Origin: Bacteroidales bacterium
GTDB taxonomy: Bacteria; Bacteroidota; Bacteroidia; Bacteroidales; 4484-276
Direction: 5' to 3'
NCBI GenBank assembly: GCA_018400545.1
Contig: JAGYLT010000038.1
Location: 1-12,196 of the forward strand
Length of the DNA: 12,196 bases
Shown: positions 1 to 7,422 of the stretch, in pieces
Numbering within the stretch: the stretch's first letter is position 1
Layout: each line of letters starts with the position of its first letter
Notes under the pieces: model-generated
What the model was told of the DNA's origin: nothing
What the model saw: the letters and a program-made list of their open reading frames with translations, nothing else
Database searches by the model: none
Made by a program: the position numbers and the translations under genes

Positions 1-1146
1 GGCCATTTTCGACATGTAAAAATTCTTCCCGAAAACAAATTCCGGTAGGCTAAAGGTCTGAATTTCATTAAACCACGACCGGAACAGTGCAACGCGTGAA
101 AGCCTGTCGGGATTATCAATGATGGTGATGAGGAGTGACGACAATGGCTGTAAAATGGAGTTGCGTGTGTGTTCAAATATCTCGTAACGCAACATGATCA
201 TGCCGGCTACCAGTGCCATAAAAAGCACAAAATACCAAATGCTTCTTTTCAGGAAAAACCAGAGCAACACTGCCAGGCCGGCAGCCACAACAAAGGTTCG
301 TACACCATTGTAAACAATCAAAAATGTTAGTGCTACCACAATGATCAAATACCATTTTTTCTTTTGTTTAATCAGGGCGCTTAAATAAAACAGCAGCAGG
401 AATCCAAAAAAGTAAGCCGGCACATGCGGCAGCCTGAAAAGCCCGTAATTATATTTTCGCCCTTTCTCCACCTTATCCAGGGGCTCCTTCTCAATTTTTA
501 CGCCGGGCATCACACCGATGCCGATATTCTTTAGCGTATCGATCTCGGGACGATCGGGGAAGTAGGTCCTGAGTTTTGCCCGTACCAGGCTGTCGGCATC
601 GATATTTTCGGGCACACTCCTTTCGAACGCTTCAATGGGTTTCCCCTGTTTCACCAGGCTGTCGAAAGAAACACCCACCAGTTCGAGGTTTTTCAGATGC
701 CTTTCGTTGGTGTGCAGGCTCATGGAGTTTACGCCGAAAAATGCAAAACCAAACATCAGGAATGAGACCAAAAGAAAAATATGGGCAGGCCATACCGTCA
801 TTTGGGGCCTGAATTGTTTGTAATAAAAATATGCCGTGGCGAGGATCAGGATAAAAACGAGATCGGCAATGCTGCTTTTATGAAAATCGTACATCAGGTT
901 GCCAACCAAAGACGCAGCGAGAAATGTCAGTGTGTAAACGATGAGGAATACCGGTCTTTTTCCTTCGGACGCCAGCGCCAGCCACATCGCAGGCAGTATG
1001 ATGATAGACGCAGCAACGAAAATGGGGAAATCCACAAAATAGTTCACCACATTGTCGAGGGTGTAAAAAATCAGGCTGACCAAAAACACCAATTCCGGCT
1101 TCCTGGTCAGGTGGATTCCGGGTAGATTTTCAAGTCTGATTTTCAT
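1..1146 (-). CDS. O-antigen ligase/polymerase-like membrane protein (partial, runs off left edge)
   Basis: The minus-strand frame is open from an ATG at 1146 to base 1, giving 382 codons with no stop in the window. The product is strongly hydrophobic. Likely membrane segments lie near residues 20-35, 40-60, 65-83, 93-108, 121-139, 241-258, 265-280, 284-299 and 303-319. A polar stretch at about 140-240 would form one large periplasmic loop. This layout, the YGLFRLPH segment just before a helix (235-241), an Arg after a helix (R283 in NGVRTF) and the late R-x4-W-x8-P-x3-FG pattern (residues 355-373) are typical of the Wzy/WaaL O-antigen ligase superfamily. Such proteins polymerise or transfer lipid-linked glycans on the periplasmic side of the inner membrane. 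The start overlaps the upstream glycosyltransferase stop as ATGA, implying coupled translation. Whether it is a polymerase (Wzy), a ligase (WaaL) or a protein O-glycosylase cannot be decided from this fragment. Confidence 0.75.
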   Translation of the reverse strand, partial: MKIRLENLPGIHLTRKPELVFLVSLIFYTLDNVVNYFVDFPIFVAASIIILPAMWLALASEGKRPVFLIVYTLTFLAASLVGNLMYDFHKSSIADLVFILILATAYFYYKQFRPQMTVWPAHIFLLVSFLMFGFAFFGVNSMSLHTNERHLKNLELVGVSFDSLVKQGKPIEAFERSVPENIDADSLVRAKLRTYFPDRPEIDTLKNIGIGVMPGVKIEKEPLDKVEKGRKYNYGLFRLPHVPAYFFGFLLLFYLSALIKQKKKWYLIIVVALTFLIVYNGVRTFVVAAGLAVLLWFFLKRSIWYFVLFMALVAGMIMLRYEIFEHTRNSILQPLSSLLITIIDNPDRLSRVALFRSWFNEIQTFSLPEFVFGKNFYMSKMA

Positions 1147-2006
1147 AGCCTAAACATTCGTTTGAAAACCCTGGAGGGATAAAACATGCCGGATAATACC
1201 AGATAATATGCTTTTTGAACCGGGTTTTTAGCTTGCTGATATTTGCGATAATTTAGCATGTAGTGGTAATACAATTCGATACGCAACCGGGTGCTTTTTG
1301 TGCCGAATATTTCATCCCGAAAATTAAACGTGGTGATGATATGCCGGCGTTTCAGGTTGCTGGTTGCACTGCTATCGTGCACGCGCATGTAATAAAGCGG
1401 CTCGCGAATGTTTGCAAACCGGTGGCCGTCTTTAACCATCCTCGAAAAAATTTCATAATCCTCGCCGGGAAAAAGTTTCTGATAGCGGTATTTTCGGTAA
1501 ACTTCGCCTTTACAAAAAACTGTGGGATGTTGCAGTCCGTGTTCACCTTTTTTGAAAGCCGTTGCAATTTTTTTATGTTTTTGCGGAAAATTCGAGGTAT
1601 TGATTGCTCTGCCGGAAAGATCGTCGAAATAAATCACATTGCAACCCACCACATCCACTTCGGGATGCTTTTTCATAAAATTAAGCTGGCTTTCCATCCG
1701 GTATTTCGATAATCTGTCGTCGGGGTCTGCGCGCATCACATATTCGCCTGTTGATGCATCAAGCGCAGCATTCAGGGCTGTCGTCAATCCTTTGTTCCTT
1801 TCAAATTTGATGACACGGAGGTAGGGGAGATGAGCAAAGGTTTTCAGCACATTCAGCGATTCATCAGTTGAACCGTCATCCACAATGATCAACTCCCACG
1901 GTTCGATGGTTGAATTGACCACACTCCCGATAAACGCGGCAAGGTATTGCCCGTTGTTGTAGTTGGGAACAATGATGGAAATGCTGCTATGTGATTCGTT
2001 TTTCAA
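1143..2006 (-). CDS. Family 2 glycosyltransferase (GT-A fold)
   Basis: This 287-residue cytoplasmic glycosyltransferase would add one sugar from a nucleotide-sugar donor to a lipid-linked glycan. The N-terminus has the GT2 signature: a beta strand ending in PNYNNG (14-19), the nucleotide-binding VDDGSTD (42-48) and a DXD-type metal site ADPDD (93-97). A later GED (181-183) is at the expected position of the catalytic base region. The C-terminal third is basic and lacks a clear membrane anchor. The start is a TTG at 2006-2004. An in-frame TAA lies two codons upstream, and the first in-frame ATG lies inside the DXD region, so no ATG could give a complete enzyme. The TTG overlaps the TGA of the preceding glycosyltransferase (TTGA), and the downstream gene overlaps by ATGA, so the three genes look translationally coupled. 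The donor and acceptor sugars are unknown. Confidence 0.9.
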   Translation of the reverse strand: MKNESHSSISIIVPNYNNGQYLAAFIGSVVNSTIEPWELIIVDDGSTDESLNVLKTFAHLPYLRVIKFERNKGLTTALNAALDASTGEYVMRADPDDRLSKYRMESQLNFMKKHPEVDVVGCNVIYFDDLSGRAINTSNFPQKHKKIATAFKKGEHGLQHPTVFCKGEVYRKYRYQKLFPGEDYEIFSRMVKDGHRFANIREPLYYMRVHDSSATSNLKRRHIITTFNFRDEIFGTKSTRLRIELYYHYMLNYRKYQQAKNPVQKAYYLVLSGMFYPSRVFKRMFRL

Positions 2007-2971
2007 ATGTTAAAAGTCAGGCTCGTTATTGGTGAACGTGCAACAACGGGGAGCATTTTCAGATGTTGCCCCCTCGCCAGGTAGCAGGCTTTGAGCCACC
2101 TGTTAGCCACCGTTTTCTCCAGTTCTTTGTGGTTAAATAATTGAAGCTGATTGTTTTGACGGATAATCCGTATTAAAAACTTTTCGATGTCTATCAACTC
2201 ATCCAATGCACCGGTATTGCGTTCTCCCTTCAGGGCAAAAATACTATTCAAATCAGATTCTGAAAGTTTTATTTCGAGCTTATCAAAAAGGTAGCGATAG
2301 ATTTTTATGTCCTGATTTCGCATACGCTGTCTGTCCTTTCGCATGGCGCTCTTGCTGTGAAAGCGATATTTTAAAAGGTAATCCGGGTAATTGACCACAC
2401 GACTGCCAAATGCGAGATCAGCGCAAAACTTGTAATCTTCCACCACATCGAAACCATCTTCATAAACAATATTTTCAATGAATTCTTTTCTGACCAGGAT
2501 GGATGAATGCACAAAGTAATTCCTGAAAAGCATGATCGGGGGAATATGTTCAGGTTTTGCCTTGAGTTTCCATTTTTTTGGCAGCTTTTCTCCGTGTTCA
2601 TCAATCAGGTTGGCCCAACTGCCGATCATTGCAAATTCAGGGTTTTTATTCAGAAAATCAATTTGCTTCTCAAATTTATCCGGCCGGGCCACATCATCCG
2701 AATCGAAAGGTGCATAAAACTTTCCCCTGATATCTTTCAGTCCGCGGTTGCGGCTAAATACAATACCCCGGTTTTTGAGGTTGCTTAAAATCCTGATTCG
2801 GCTATCCTGAAATGTTGAAATAATTTCAGCACTTTTATCCGTTGATCCATCATCAACAATAATCAGTTCGAAGTCCTTAAAGGTTTGGCTGAGCAGGCTT
2901 TCGACGGCCTCCCCGACAAACTTCTCCGAATTGAAAACGGGCATTACGATGGAAACAAGCGGATTTGACAT
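2003..2971 (-). CDS. Family 2 glycosyltransferase (GT-A fold), first gene of polysaccharide operon
   Basis: This 322-residue GT2 enzyme starts at ATG 2971. The N-terminal Rossmann-like half contains MPVFNSEKFV (10-19), VDDGSTD (39-45), an SRNRGL segment (73-78) and the metal-binding DSDD (90-93). A VED near 177-179 fits the catalytic acid/base position. The NYFVHSSILVRKEF segment (151-164) resembles the acceptor-side loop common in bacterial GT2 enzymes. No transmembrane segment is evident, so it probably acts at the cytoplasmic face of the inner membrane. It belongs to the same broad family as the next gene, but the two diverge outside the nucleotide-binding core, so they probably transfer different sugars. 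It is the promoter-proximal member of a leftward operon and lies divergent from the S9 peptidase gene, 92 bases away. Sugar specificity cannot be inferred. Confidence 0.93.
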   Translation of the reverse strand: MSNPLVSIVMPVFNSEKFVGEAVESLLSQTFKDFELIIVDDGSTDKSAEIISTFQDSRIRILSNLKNRGIVFSRNRGLKDIRGKFYAPFDSDDVARPDKFEKQIDFLNKNPEFAMIGSWANLIDEHGEKLPKKWKLKAKPEHIPPIMLFRNYFVHSSILVRKEFIENIVYEDGFDVVEDYKFCADLAFGSRVVNYPDYLLKYRFHSKSAMRKDRQRMRNQDIKIYRYLFDKLEIKLSESDLNSIFALKGERNTGALDELIDIEKFLIRIIRQNNQLQLFNHKELEKTVANRWLKACYLARGQHLKMLPVVARSPITSLTFNI

Positions 2972-3008
2972 GGACGATTTTTAAACCTTGCGCAAGATAA
3001 GGGTTTTT

Positions 3009-3026
3009 CGAAAATATGTATTTTCG
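3009..3026. promoter_or_regulatory. Symmetric divergent promoter/operator candidate
   Basis: A perfect inverted repeat with 8-base arms (CGAAAATA / TATTTTCG) around a TG centre lies in the divergent intergenic region. Each arm read outward gives TATTTTCG, one mismatch from the Bacteroidota -7 consensus TAnnTTTG. Each copy ends 38 bases before its start codon (3064 on plus, 2971 on minus). A separate 10-base palindrome CTTGCGCAAG lies at 2987-2996. Promoter function is inferred from position and weak motif similarity only; no good -33 element is visible on the plus strand. Confidence 0.3.
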
Positions 3027-3063
3027 CAACATTCATTAACAAGGGAATTTAAAACTACAATTT

Positions 3064-5163
3064 ATGAAGAAATTAGCTTACCTGGTTCTTGCCATTGCAG
3101 GATTTGCAATGATGACTTCCTGCCAGCAAACCAAACAGGAAACCACCAAAGATGACGCACCTGTCATCGATAAACAGAATCTAACCATTGAAAACGGACG
3201 TATGACGCCTGAAGCGCTCTGGGCTTTCGGACGTCTGAGTGGTCCTGAAGTTTCCCCGGATGGAAATACCATCATTTACGGAGTAACCTATTACAGTGTG
3301 GAGCAGAATAAAGGCAACCGCGACCTGTATGCTGTTAACGCAGATGGAAGCGATTATAAGCGTTTGACCAAAACCCACAAAGGAGAATACAATGCCATCT
3401 GGCGCCCGGACGGAAAGAAAATCGGATTTTTAACATCCGAGAGTGGATCGATGCAGATGTGGGAAATGAACCCGGATGGATCCGGACGGAAGCAAATTTC
3501 CAATATCAAAGGTGGTATTACCGGATTCAAATATTCGCCCGATCAATCCAAAATAGTTTACACCAAAGAAGTACCGGTTGAAAATAAATTCGAAAATATT
3601 TACGAAGGCCTTGATAAAGCTTCAGGAAGGCTGATTGACGACCTGATGTACCGCCACTGGGATACCTGGACAGATACCTGGAGCCACGTTTTTATTGCCG
3701 ATTATGATGGAAGTAAATTGAGCAACCATAAAGATATTTTGCCTGGCGAGCCCTGGGATGCACCCATGAAACCCTGGGGTGGTATGGAGCAGGTGAACTG
3801 GAGCCCGGATAGCAAGAAGGTAATCTACACCAGCAAAAAAATGTATGGCAAAGAATATTCTGAATCCACAAACTCTGCCAATTACATGTATGATCTTGAG
3901 ACAGGGGAAACCACCAATTTCACCAAAGGAATCATGGGCTTCGACATTGCACCGGTTTATTCACCGGATGGAAAGTATATTGCCTGGGAAAGTATGGAGC
4001 GCGATGGGTATGAATCGGATAAAAACCGCTTGTTTATGATGAATGTGGAAACTGGCGAAAAAACTTATTGCACCGAAGGATTCGACCAGAACGCCGGAAG
4101 CATCCAGTGGGCCGACGACAGCCAATCCATCTATTTCACCAGCGATGTTCAGGGCACTTTCCAGATTTATCAGTACACACTGGCCGACAAATCTATTCGT
4201 AGAATCACAGACGGGTTGCATGATTACCGTGGTGTTACCCTTGCCGGGGACATGCTTATCGGAACCAAGCAAACCATGAAGCACCCCACCGAATTGTTTG
4301 CTGTTAATCCTGCCGACGGCAGCGAAAAGCAAATTACCTTCACCAATAAAAATTTGCTCGATCAACTTACCATGGGAGAAACCGAAGGCCGCTGGATGAA
4401 AACCCACGATGGCAAAGACATGCTTACCTGGGTAATTTATCCGCCAAATTTCGATCCCGACAAGAAATACCCAACGTTGCTGTACCTTAAAGGCGGCCCA
4501 CAGGGACCACTCAGCCAGAGCTTCCATTTCCGCTGGAATTACCAGATTATGGTAGCCAACGATTACATCGTGGTTGCGCCAAACCGCCGTGGTGTTTCAG
4601 GTTTCGGACAGGCCTGGCAGGAGCAGATCAGCGGCGACTATCACGGAAAAAGCATGCAGGATTACCTCACTGCTATCGACGAAATGGCAACGGAACCCTA
4701 CGTGGATGAGGAAAATCTCGGTGCCATTGGTGCCAGCGCCGGCGGGTATGCGGCTTTTTATCTTGCCGGAATCCACGAAGGGCGATTCAATGCATTCATC
4801 GCTCATGATGGCATTTTTAATGAGGAAGCACAATACCTGGAAACGGAAGAAATGTGGTTTGAAAACTGGGATAAAGGGGGCGCATTCTGGGAGTTCGACA
4901 ACAAAGTGGCCATGGAAGCATACGAACACTCGCCCCATAAATTCGTACAGAACTGGGATACGCCGATTCTCGTTATTCACGGTGAGCAGGATTTCAGGGT
5001 GGTTTACACGCAGGGCATGACCGCATTTAATGCAGCTGTTCTTCTGGATGTTCCGGCACAATTCCTCTTTTTCCCGGATGAAAACCACTGGGTATTGCAG
5101 CCTCAGAATGGGATTTTGTGGCAGCGCACCTTCTTTGCGTGGCTTGATAAATGGTTGAAGTAA
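3064..5163 (+). CDS. S9 family dipeptidyl/acylaminoacyl peptidase, lipoprotein (DPP5-like)
   Basis: This 699-residue serine peptidase would release dipeptides or process oligopeptides in the periplasm. Residues 1-20 form a lipoprotein signal peptide ending in MMTSC, so Cys20 should be lipidated. The following residues (QQTKQETTK) have no acidic surface-export patch directly after the Cys, so a periplasm-facing location is more likely. Residues 50-430 form a WD40-like (PD40) propeller with SPDG-type repeats at about 64, 114, 158, 247 and 300, plus a RHWDTW motif typical of this subfamily. The C-terminal alpha/beta hydrolase has GASAGG with nucleophile Ser558, Asp643 in GEQDFRV and His675 in DENHW. 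Length and triad spacing fit intact S9B/S9C enzymes such as bacterial DPP5. The gene stands alone between the divergent promoter region and a terminator, and it is not obviously linked to its neighbours. Exact substrate preference is not readable. Confidence 0.95.
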   Translation: MKKLAYLVLAIAGFAMMTSCQQTKQETTKDDAPVIDKQNLTIENGRMTPEALWAFGRLSGPEVSPDGNTIIYGVTYYSVEQNKGNRDLYAVNADGSDYKRLTKTHKGEYNAIWRPDGKKIGFLTSESGSMQMWEMNPDGSGRKQISNIKGGITGFKYSPDQSKIVYTKEVPVENKFENIYEGLDKASGRLIDDLMYRHWDTWTDTWSHVFIADYDGSKLSNHKDILPGEPWDAPMKPWGGMEQVNWSPDSKKVIYTSKKMYGKEYSESTNSANYMYDLETGETTNFTKGIMGFDIAPVYSPDGKYIAWESMERDGYESDKNRLFMMNVETGEKTYCTEGFDQNAGSIQWADDSQSIYFTSDVQGTFQIYQYTLADKSIRRITDGLHDYRGVTLAGDMLIGTKQTMKHPTELFAVNPADGSEKQITFTNKNLLDQLTMGETEGRWMKTHDGKDMLTWVIYPPNFDPDKKYPTLLYLKGGPQGPLSQSFHFRWNYQIMVANDYIVVAPNRRGVSGFGQAWQEQISGDYHGKSMQDYLTAIDEMATEPYVDEENLGAIGASAGGYAAFYLAGIHEGRFNAFIAHDGIFNEEAQYLETEEMWFENWDKGGAFWEFDNKVAMEAYEHSPHKFVQNWDTPILVIHGEQDFRVVYTQGMTAFNAAVLLDVPAQFLFFPDENHWVLQPQNGILWQRTFFAWLDKWLK

Positions 5164-5186
5164 TCTGCTATAATTCAGAATATTTT

Positions 5187-5219
5187 AAAAATCGCCTTTC
5201 CACACGGAGGGCGATTTTT
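5187..5219 (+). terminator. Intrinsic terminator after the S9 peptidase gene
   Basis: A 10-base perfect stem (AAAAATCGCC at 5187-5196 with GGCGATTTTT at 5210-5219) is extended inward by mixed and wobble pairs to a CACAC loop. It lies 24 bases after the stop codon. The 3' arm ends in five Ts, so the hairpin can act as a Rho-independent terminator. Because the 5' arm is A-rich it could also work on the opposite strand, although no minus-strand gene needs it here. Confidence 0.75.
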
Positions 5220-5365
5220 GTTATTGCTCTGTTTTTATTTCGTCTTCAAATAAAAGTCCCCAACCATTGAGCGAAAATCCAATGTCCGAAATTTGAACAA
5301 TTTTCCACCCTGCTCCTTTATTTAATGTAAATTAACAAAAACGGAGAGGAGCGATAAAACTTTTT

Positions 5366-5785
5366 ATGCTTAAAACCGACGAACCTGATCAACAGGTTTT
5401 TTTGTTTAAGTATGGTGGCAACGCCATGACTGACAGTAAATTAAAAAAAGAAGTCCTTAAAAATATCTGTTCATTAAAGGCGCAGGGACATGCGGTTATT
5501 ATTGTCCATGGCGGTGGCCCATTCATCAAACAGGCGCTTGAAAATGCCAAAATCGAGTCAGCGTTTATCGACGGTCACCGCAAAACCACTCCCGAAGCTT
5601 TTGAATACGTCGAGATGGCCCTCAAAGGAAAAGTTAATGGAAGTCTTGTGGCCCTCATCAATGCCATGGGTTATAAAGCCGTGGGGCTTTCCGGAAAAGA
5701 CGGTGCAATAGTTACAGCTACCAAACGCCTGCACAAACGTATTTCCAATGGAAAAGAGGAGGAAATTGATCTGGGGCAGAATTGA
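5366..5785 (+). CDS. argB: Acetylglutamate kinase, N-terminal part (frameshifted)
   Basis: This 139-codon ORF encodes the N-terminal half of N-acetylglutamate kinase, the second step of arginine synthesis (N-acetylglutamate + ATP to the 5-phosphate). Visible family motifs are FKYGGNAM with catalytic Lys15, the glycine loop GGGP (49-52), a conserved Arg72 in GHRKTT, VEMALKGKVN (82-91) and GLSGKDG (107-113). The reading frame then ends abruptly at IDLGQN-TGA (5783-5785). The rest of the enzyme continues in the +1 frame from within the same codons, so this is half of a broken gene. The N-terminus before the catalytic Lys is short, lacking the extra helix of arginine-inhibited enzymes, which suggests an arginine-insensitive type. 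GGAGAGGAG at 5343-5351 is a good anti-SD match but 14 bases from the ATG. It is the first gene of the arg cluster. Confidence 0.85.
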   Translation: MLKTDEPDQQVFLFKYGGNAMTDSKLKKEVLKNICSLKAQGHAVIIVHGGGPFIKQALENAKIESAFIDGHRKTTPEAFEYVEMALKGKVNGSLVALINAMGYKAVGLSGKDGAIVTATKRLHKRISNGKEEEIDLGQN

Positions 5786-6209
5786 ATTTGATGTGGCTGA
5801 CGTGAACCCGGCCCTCATCAATTTACTGATTAAAAACGATTACATTCCTGTGGTAACCTGCCTCGCTGCTGATAAGGCAGGAATGGGTTACAACATCAAC
5901 GCCGACATGTTTGCCGGGCACCTGGCCGGTGAACTTGGTGTTTCGGAGTATATTGTGCTGACCGATGTGGATGGATTGCTGAAGGATAAAGATGATCCGG
6001 ATTCGTTGATTAAAGAACTGCGATTGCCTGAAACCAATGCTATGATCGATGACGGAACCATTGCAGGCGGCATGATCCCAAAAATCGAATCCTGCGAAAT
6101 AGCCATTAATAAAGGTGCAAAATCCGCCCGCATCATTAACGGAACAAAACCCTGTCAGGTAACCCAAATCCTCGAAGGGAAAGATACCGGAACCCGCATC
6201 ACCGAATAA
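5748..6209 (+). CDS. argB: Acetylglutamate kinase, C-terminal part (frameshifted)
   Basis: This is the ATP-binding half of acetylglutamate kinase, in the +1 frame relative to the preceding ORF. Family motifs are DVNPALI (18-24), YNINAD (48-53), the nucleotide-site LTDVDGLL (71-78), GGMIPK with the conserved Lys112, and the C-terminal INGTKP (130-135) and DTGTRI (146-151). Recognisable kinase sequence begins only at about codon 10; the first nine codons (MEKRRKLIW) are the out-of-frame reading of the N-terminal part, so the ATG at 5748 is probably not a real start. Joining the halves by removing one base near 5773-5783 gives about 280 residues, slightly above the usual 255-300 range midpoint and containing every expected motif. 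It ends 16 bases before argD. Both halves are well conserved, so either the break is recent or it is a sequence error. Confidence 0.85.
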   Translation: MEKRRKLIWGRIEFDVADVNPALINLLIKNDYIPVVTCLAADKAGMGYNINADMFAGHLAGELGVSEYIVLTDVDGLLKDKDDPDSLIKELRLPETNAMIDDGTIAGGMIPKIESCEIAINKGAKSARIINGTKPCQVTQILEGKDTGTRITE

Positions 6210-6225
6210 AATTCCAACACAAATT

Positions 6226-7422
6226 ATGATGAAAAAAACAAACAAGGCTTATCTTGAATTGGATAAGAAATATTATTTGCAGACCTTCCGGCGCTATCCA
6301 ATCACATTTGAAAAAGGCCTGGGAGCGCATGTTTGGGATGTTGAAGGCAACGAATATATCGACATGCTTGGCGGCATTGCCGTGAACAGTCTTGGCCACA
6401 ACCACCCCGAAGTGGTGAATGCCATCAAACGGCAGGCAGAAAACCTGATCCATATCTCTAACTTTTACCTCAGCATCCCACAGGCTGAATTGTCGAAAAA
6501 GCTGGTGGAACTTTCCGGGCTGGACCGTGTGTTTTTCTCCAACAGCGGCGCCGAGGCCGTGGAGGGAGCCATCAAAATTGCAAGGAAATATGCACACAGC
6601 ATCGGCAGGGGAGGAAATATCATTTCTTTTGAAGGTAGCTTTCACGGTCGGACGCTGGCTACCATTGCTACCGGTAAAAAGGAAATGCAAAAGGGTTTCG
6701 AACCCATTCCGGAAGGTTTCAAACAAGCTCGTTTTAACGATATGGAACATGTAGAACATGTTGCCGACGGAGATACTGCAGCAATCATTGTTGAGCCTAT
6801 CCAGGGCGAGGGCGGCATCAATGTGGCTGAAGAATCCTTCCTTAAAGAACTGCGTAAATTTTGCGATGAGCAAAAGATCACGTTGATATTTGACGAAATA
6901 CAGTGCGGAATGGGGCGCACCGGGAAAATGTTTGCCAAAGATCACACCGGTGTGCAACCCGATGTCATGACCCTCGCCAAAGCACTTGGAGGAGGTGTTC
7001 CCATCGGAGCAATTTTATCCAATGAAAAGGTAAGTTCTGCCATAGATTACGGAGATCACGGAACCACTTTCGGAGGAAATCCGCTGGCATGTGCTGCCTC
7101 GCTGGCCACCATCAGGGCCATCGAAATAGAAGATATCATGAGGCAGGCCAACGAAAAGGGTAAATGGCTGATGGAGGAGATATGCTCCTTGGAACGGTCT
7201 GATATCCGGGAAGTTCGCGGTAAAGGGCTGATGATAGGCATTGATTTTACTTTTGAAACCAAACCGCTGGTGCAAAAAATGTTAGAGAAAGGTGTGTTGG
7301 CCAATGCCACGGCCAGGACAGTCCTGCGTCTTGTTCCTCCGCTGAACATCAGCTTTGGTGATCTGAAAAAAGTTATGAAAGTGTTGAAAGAATCATTAAA
7401 AGAACTTGAAGATGAAGCATAG
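6226..7422 (+). CDS. argD: Acetylornithine aminotransferase (class III, PLP-dependent)
   Basis: This 398-residue class-III aminotransferase converts N-acetylglutamate 5-semialdehyde and glutamate to N-acetylornithine and 2-oxoglutarate. Key sites are the SNSGAEAVE loop for PLP phosphate, SFHGRT, VEPIQGEGG, the PLP-nitrogen Asp223 in IFDEIQCGMGRTG, the Schiff-base Lys252 in TLAKALGGG and the GTTFGGNPLACAA segment. Length is normal and nothing is missing. Two adjacent ATGs (6226 and 6229) are both possible starts. Because it lies between argB and argC, acetylornithine is a better assignment than succinylornithine, GABA or ornithine transaminase. However, enzymes of this family, including some Bacteroidetes homologues, can use succinylated or diaminopimelate-pathway substrates, so a second role in lysine synthesis is possible. 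The last codons overlap the start of argC, indicating one transcript. Confidence 0.95.
   Translation: MMKKTNKAYLELDKKYYLQTFRRYPITFEKGLGAHVWDVEGNEYIDMLGGIAVNSLGHNHPEVVNAIKRQAENLIHISNFYLSIPQAELSKKLVELSGLDRVFFSNSGAEAVEGAIKIARKYAHSIGRGGNIISFEGSFHGRTLATIATGKKEMQKGFEPIPEGFKQARFNDMEHVEHVADGDTAAIIVEPIQGEGGINVAEESFLKELRKFCDEQKITLIFDEIQCGMGRTGKMFAKDHTGVQPDVMTLAKALGGGVPIGAILSNEKVSSAIDYGDHGTTFGGNPLACAASLATIRAIEIEDIMRQANEKGKWLMEEICSLERSDIREVRGKGLMIGIDFTFETKPLVQKMLEKGVLANATARTVLRLVPPLNISFGDLKKVMKVLKESLKELEDEA

Noticed and set aside
781..1125. 114-codon plus-strand ORF (and nearby ORFs at 576-823)
   Set aside because: These lie opposite the membrane protein frame that is open without interruption from 1146 to 1 and has consistent hydrophobic segments; the plus-strand product is low-complexity and basic.
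1263..1712. 149-codon plus-strand ORF
   Set aside because: Lies opposite a clear GT2 glycosyltransferase; the sequence has no recognisable motif.
3961..4527. 188-codon minus-strand ORF
   Set aside because: Antisense to the S9 peptidase gene across its propeller domain, with no domain features and no promoter of its own.
5765..5790. Programmed ribosomal frameshift in argB
   Set aside because: Restoring the frame needs a +1 shift, but there is no prfB-like slow-codon/stop arrangement with an SD-like stimulator at the right spacing, and argB is not known to use recoding. An indel is simpler.
6199..6957. 252-codon minus-strand ORF
   Set aside because: Entirely antisense to argD, which has all class-III aminotransferase motifs; the reverse-frame product shows no recognisable domain and is a codon-bias shadow.
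7406..7411. TTG at 7406 as argC start
   Set aside because: ATG at 7412 is two codons later in frame, is a stronger start and still precedes the NADP-binding strand.
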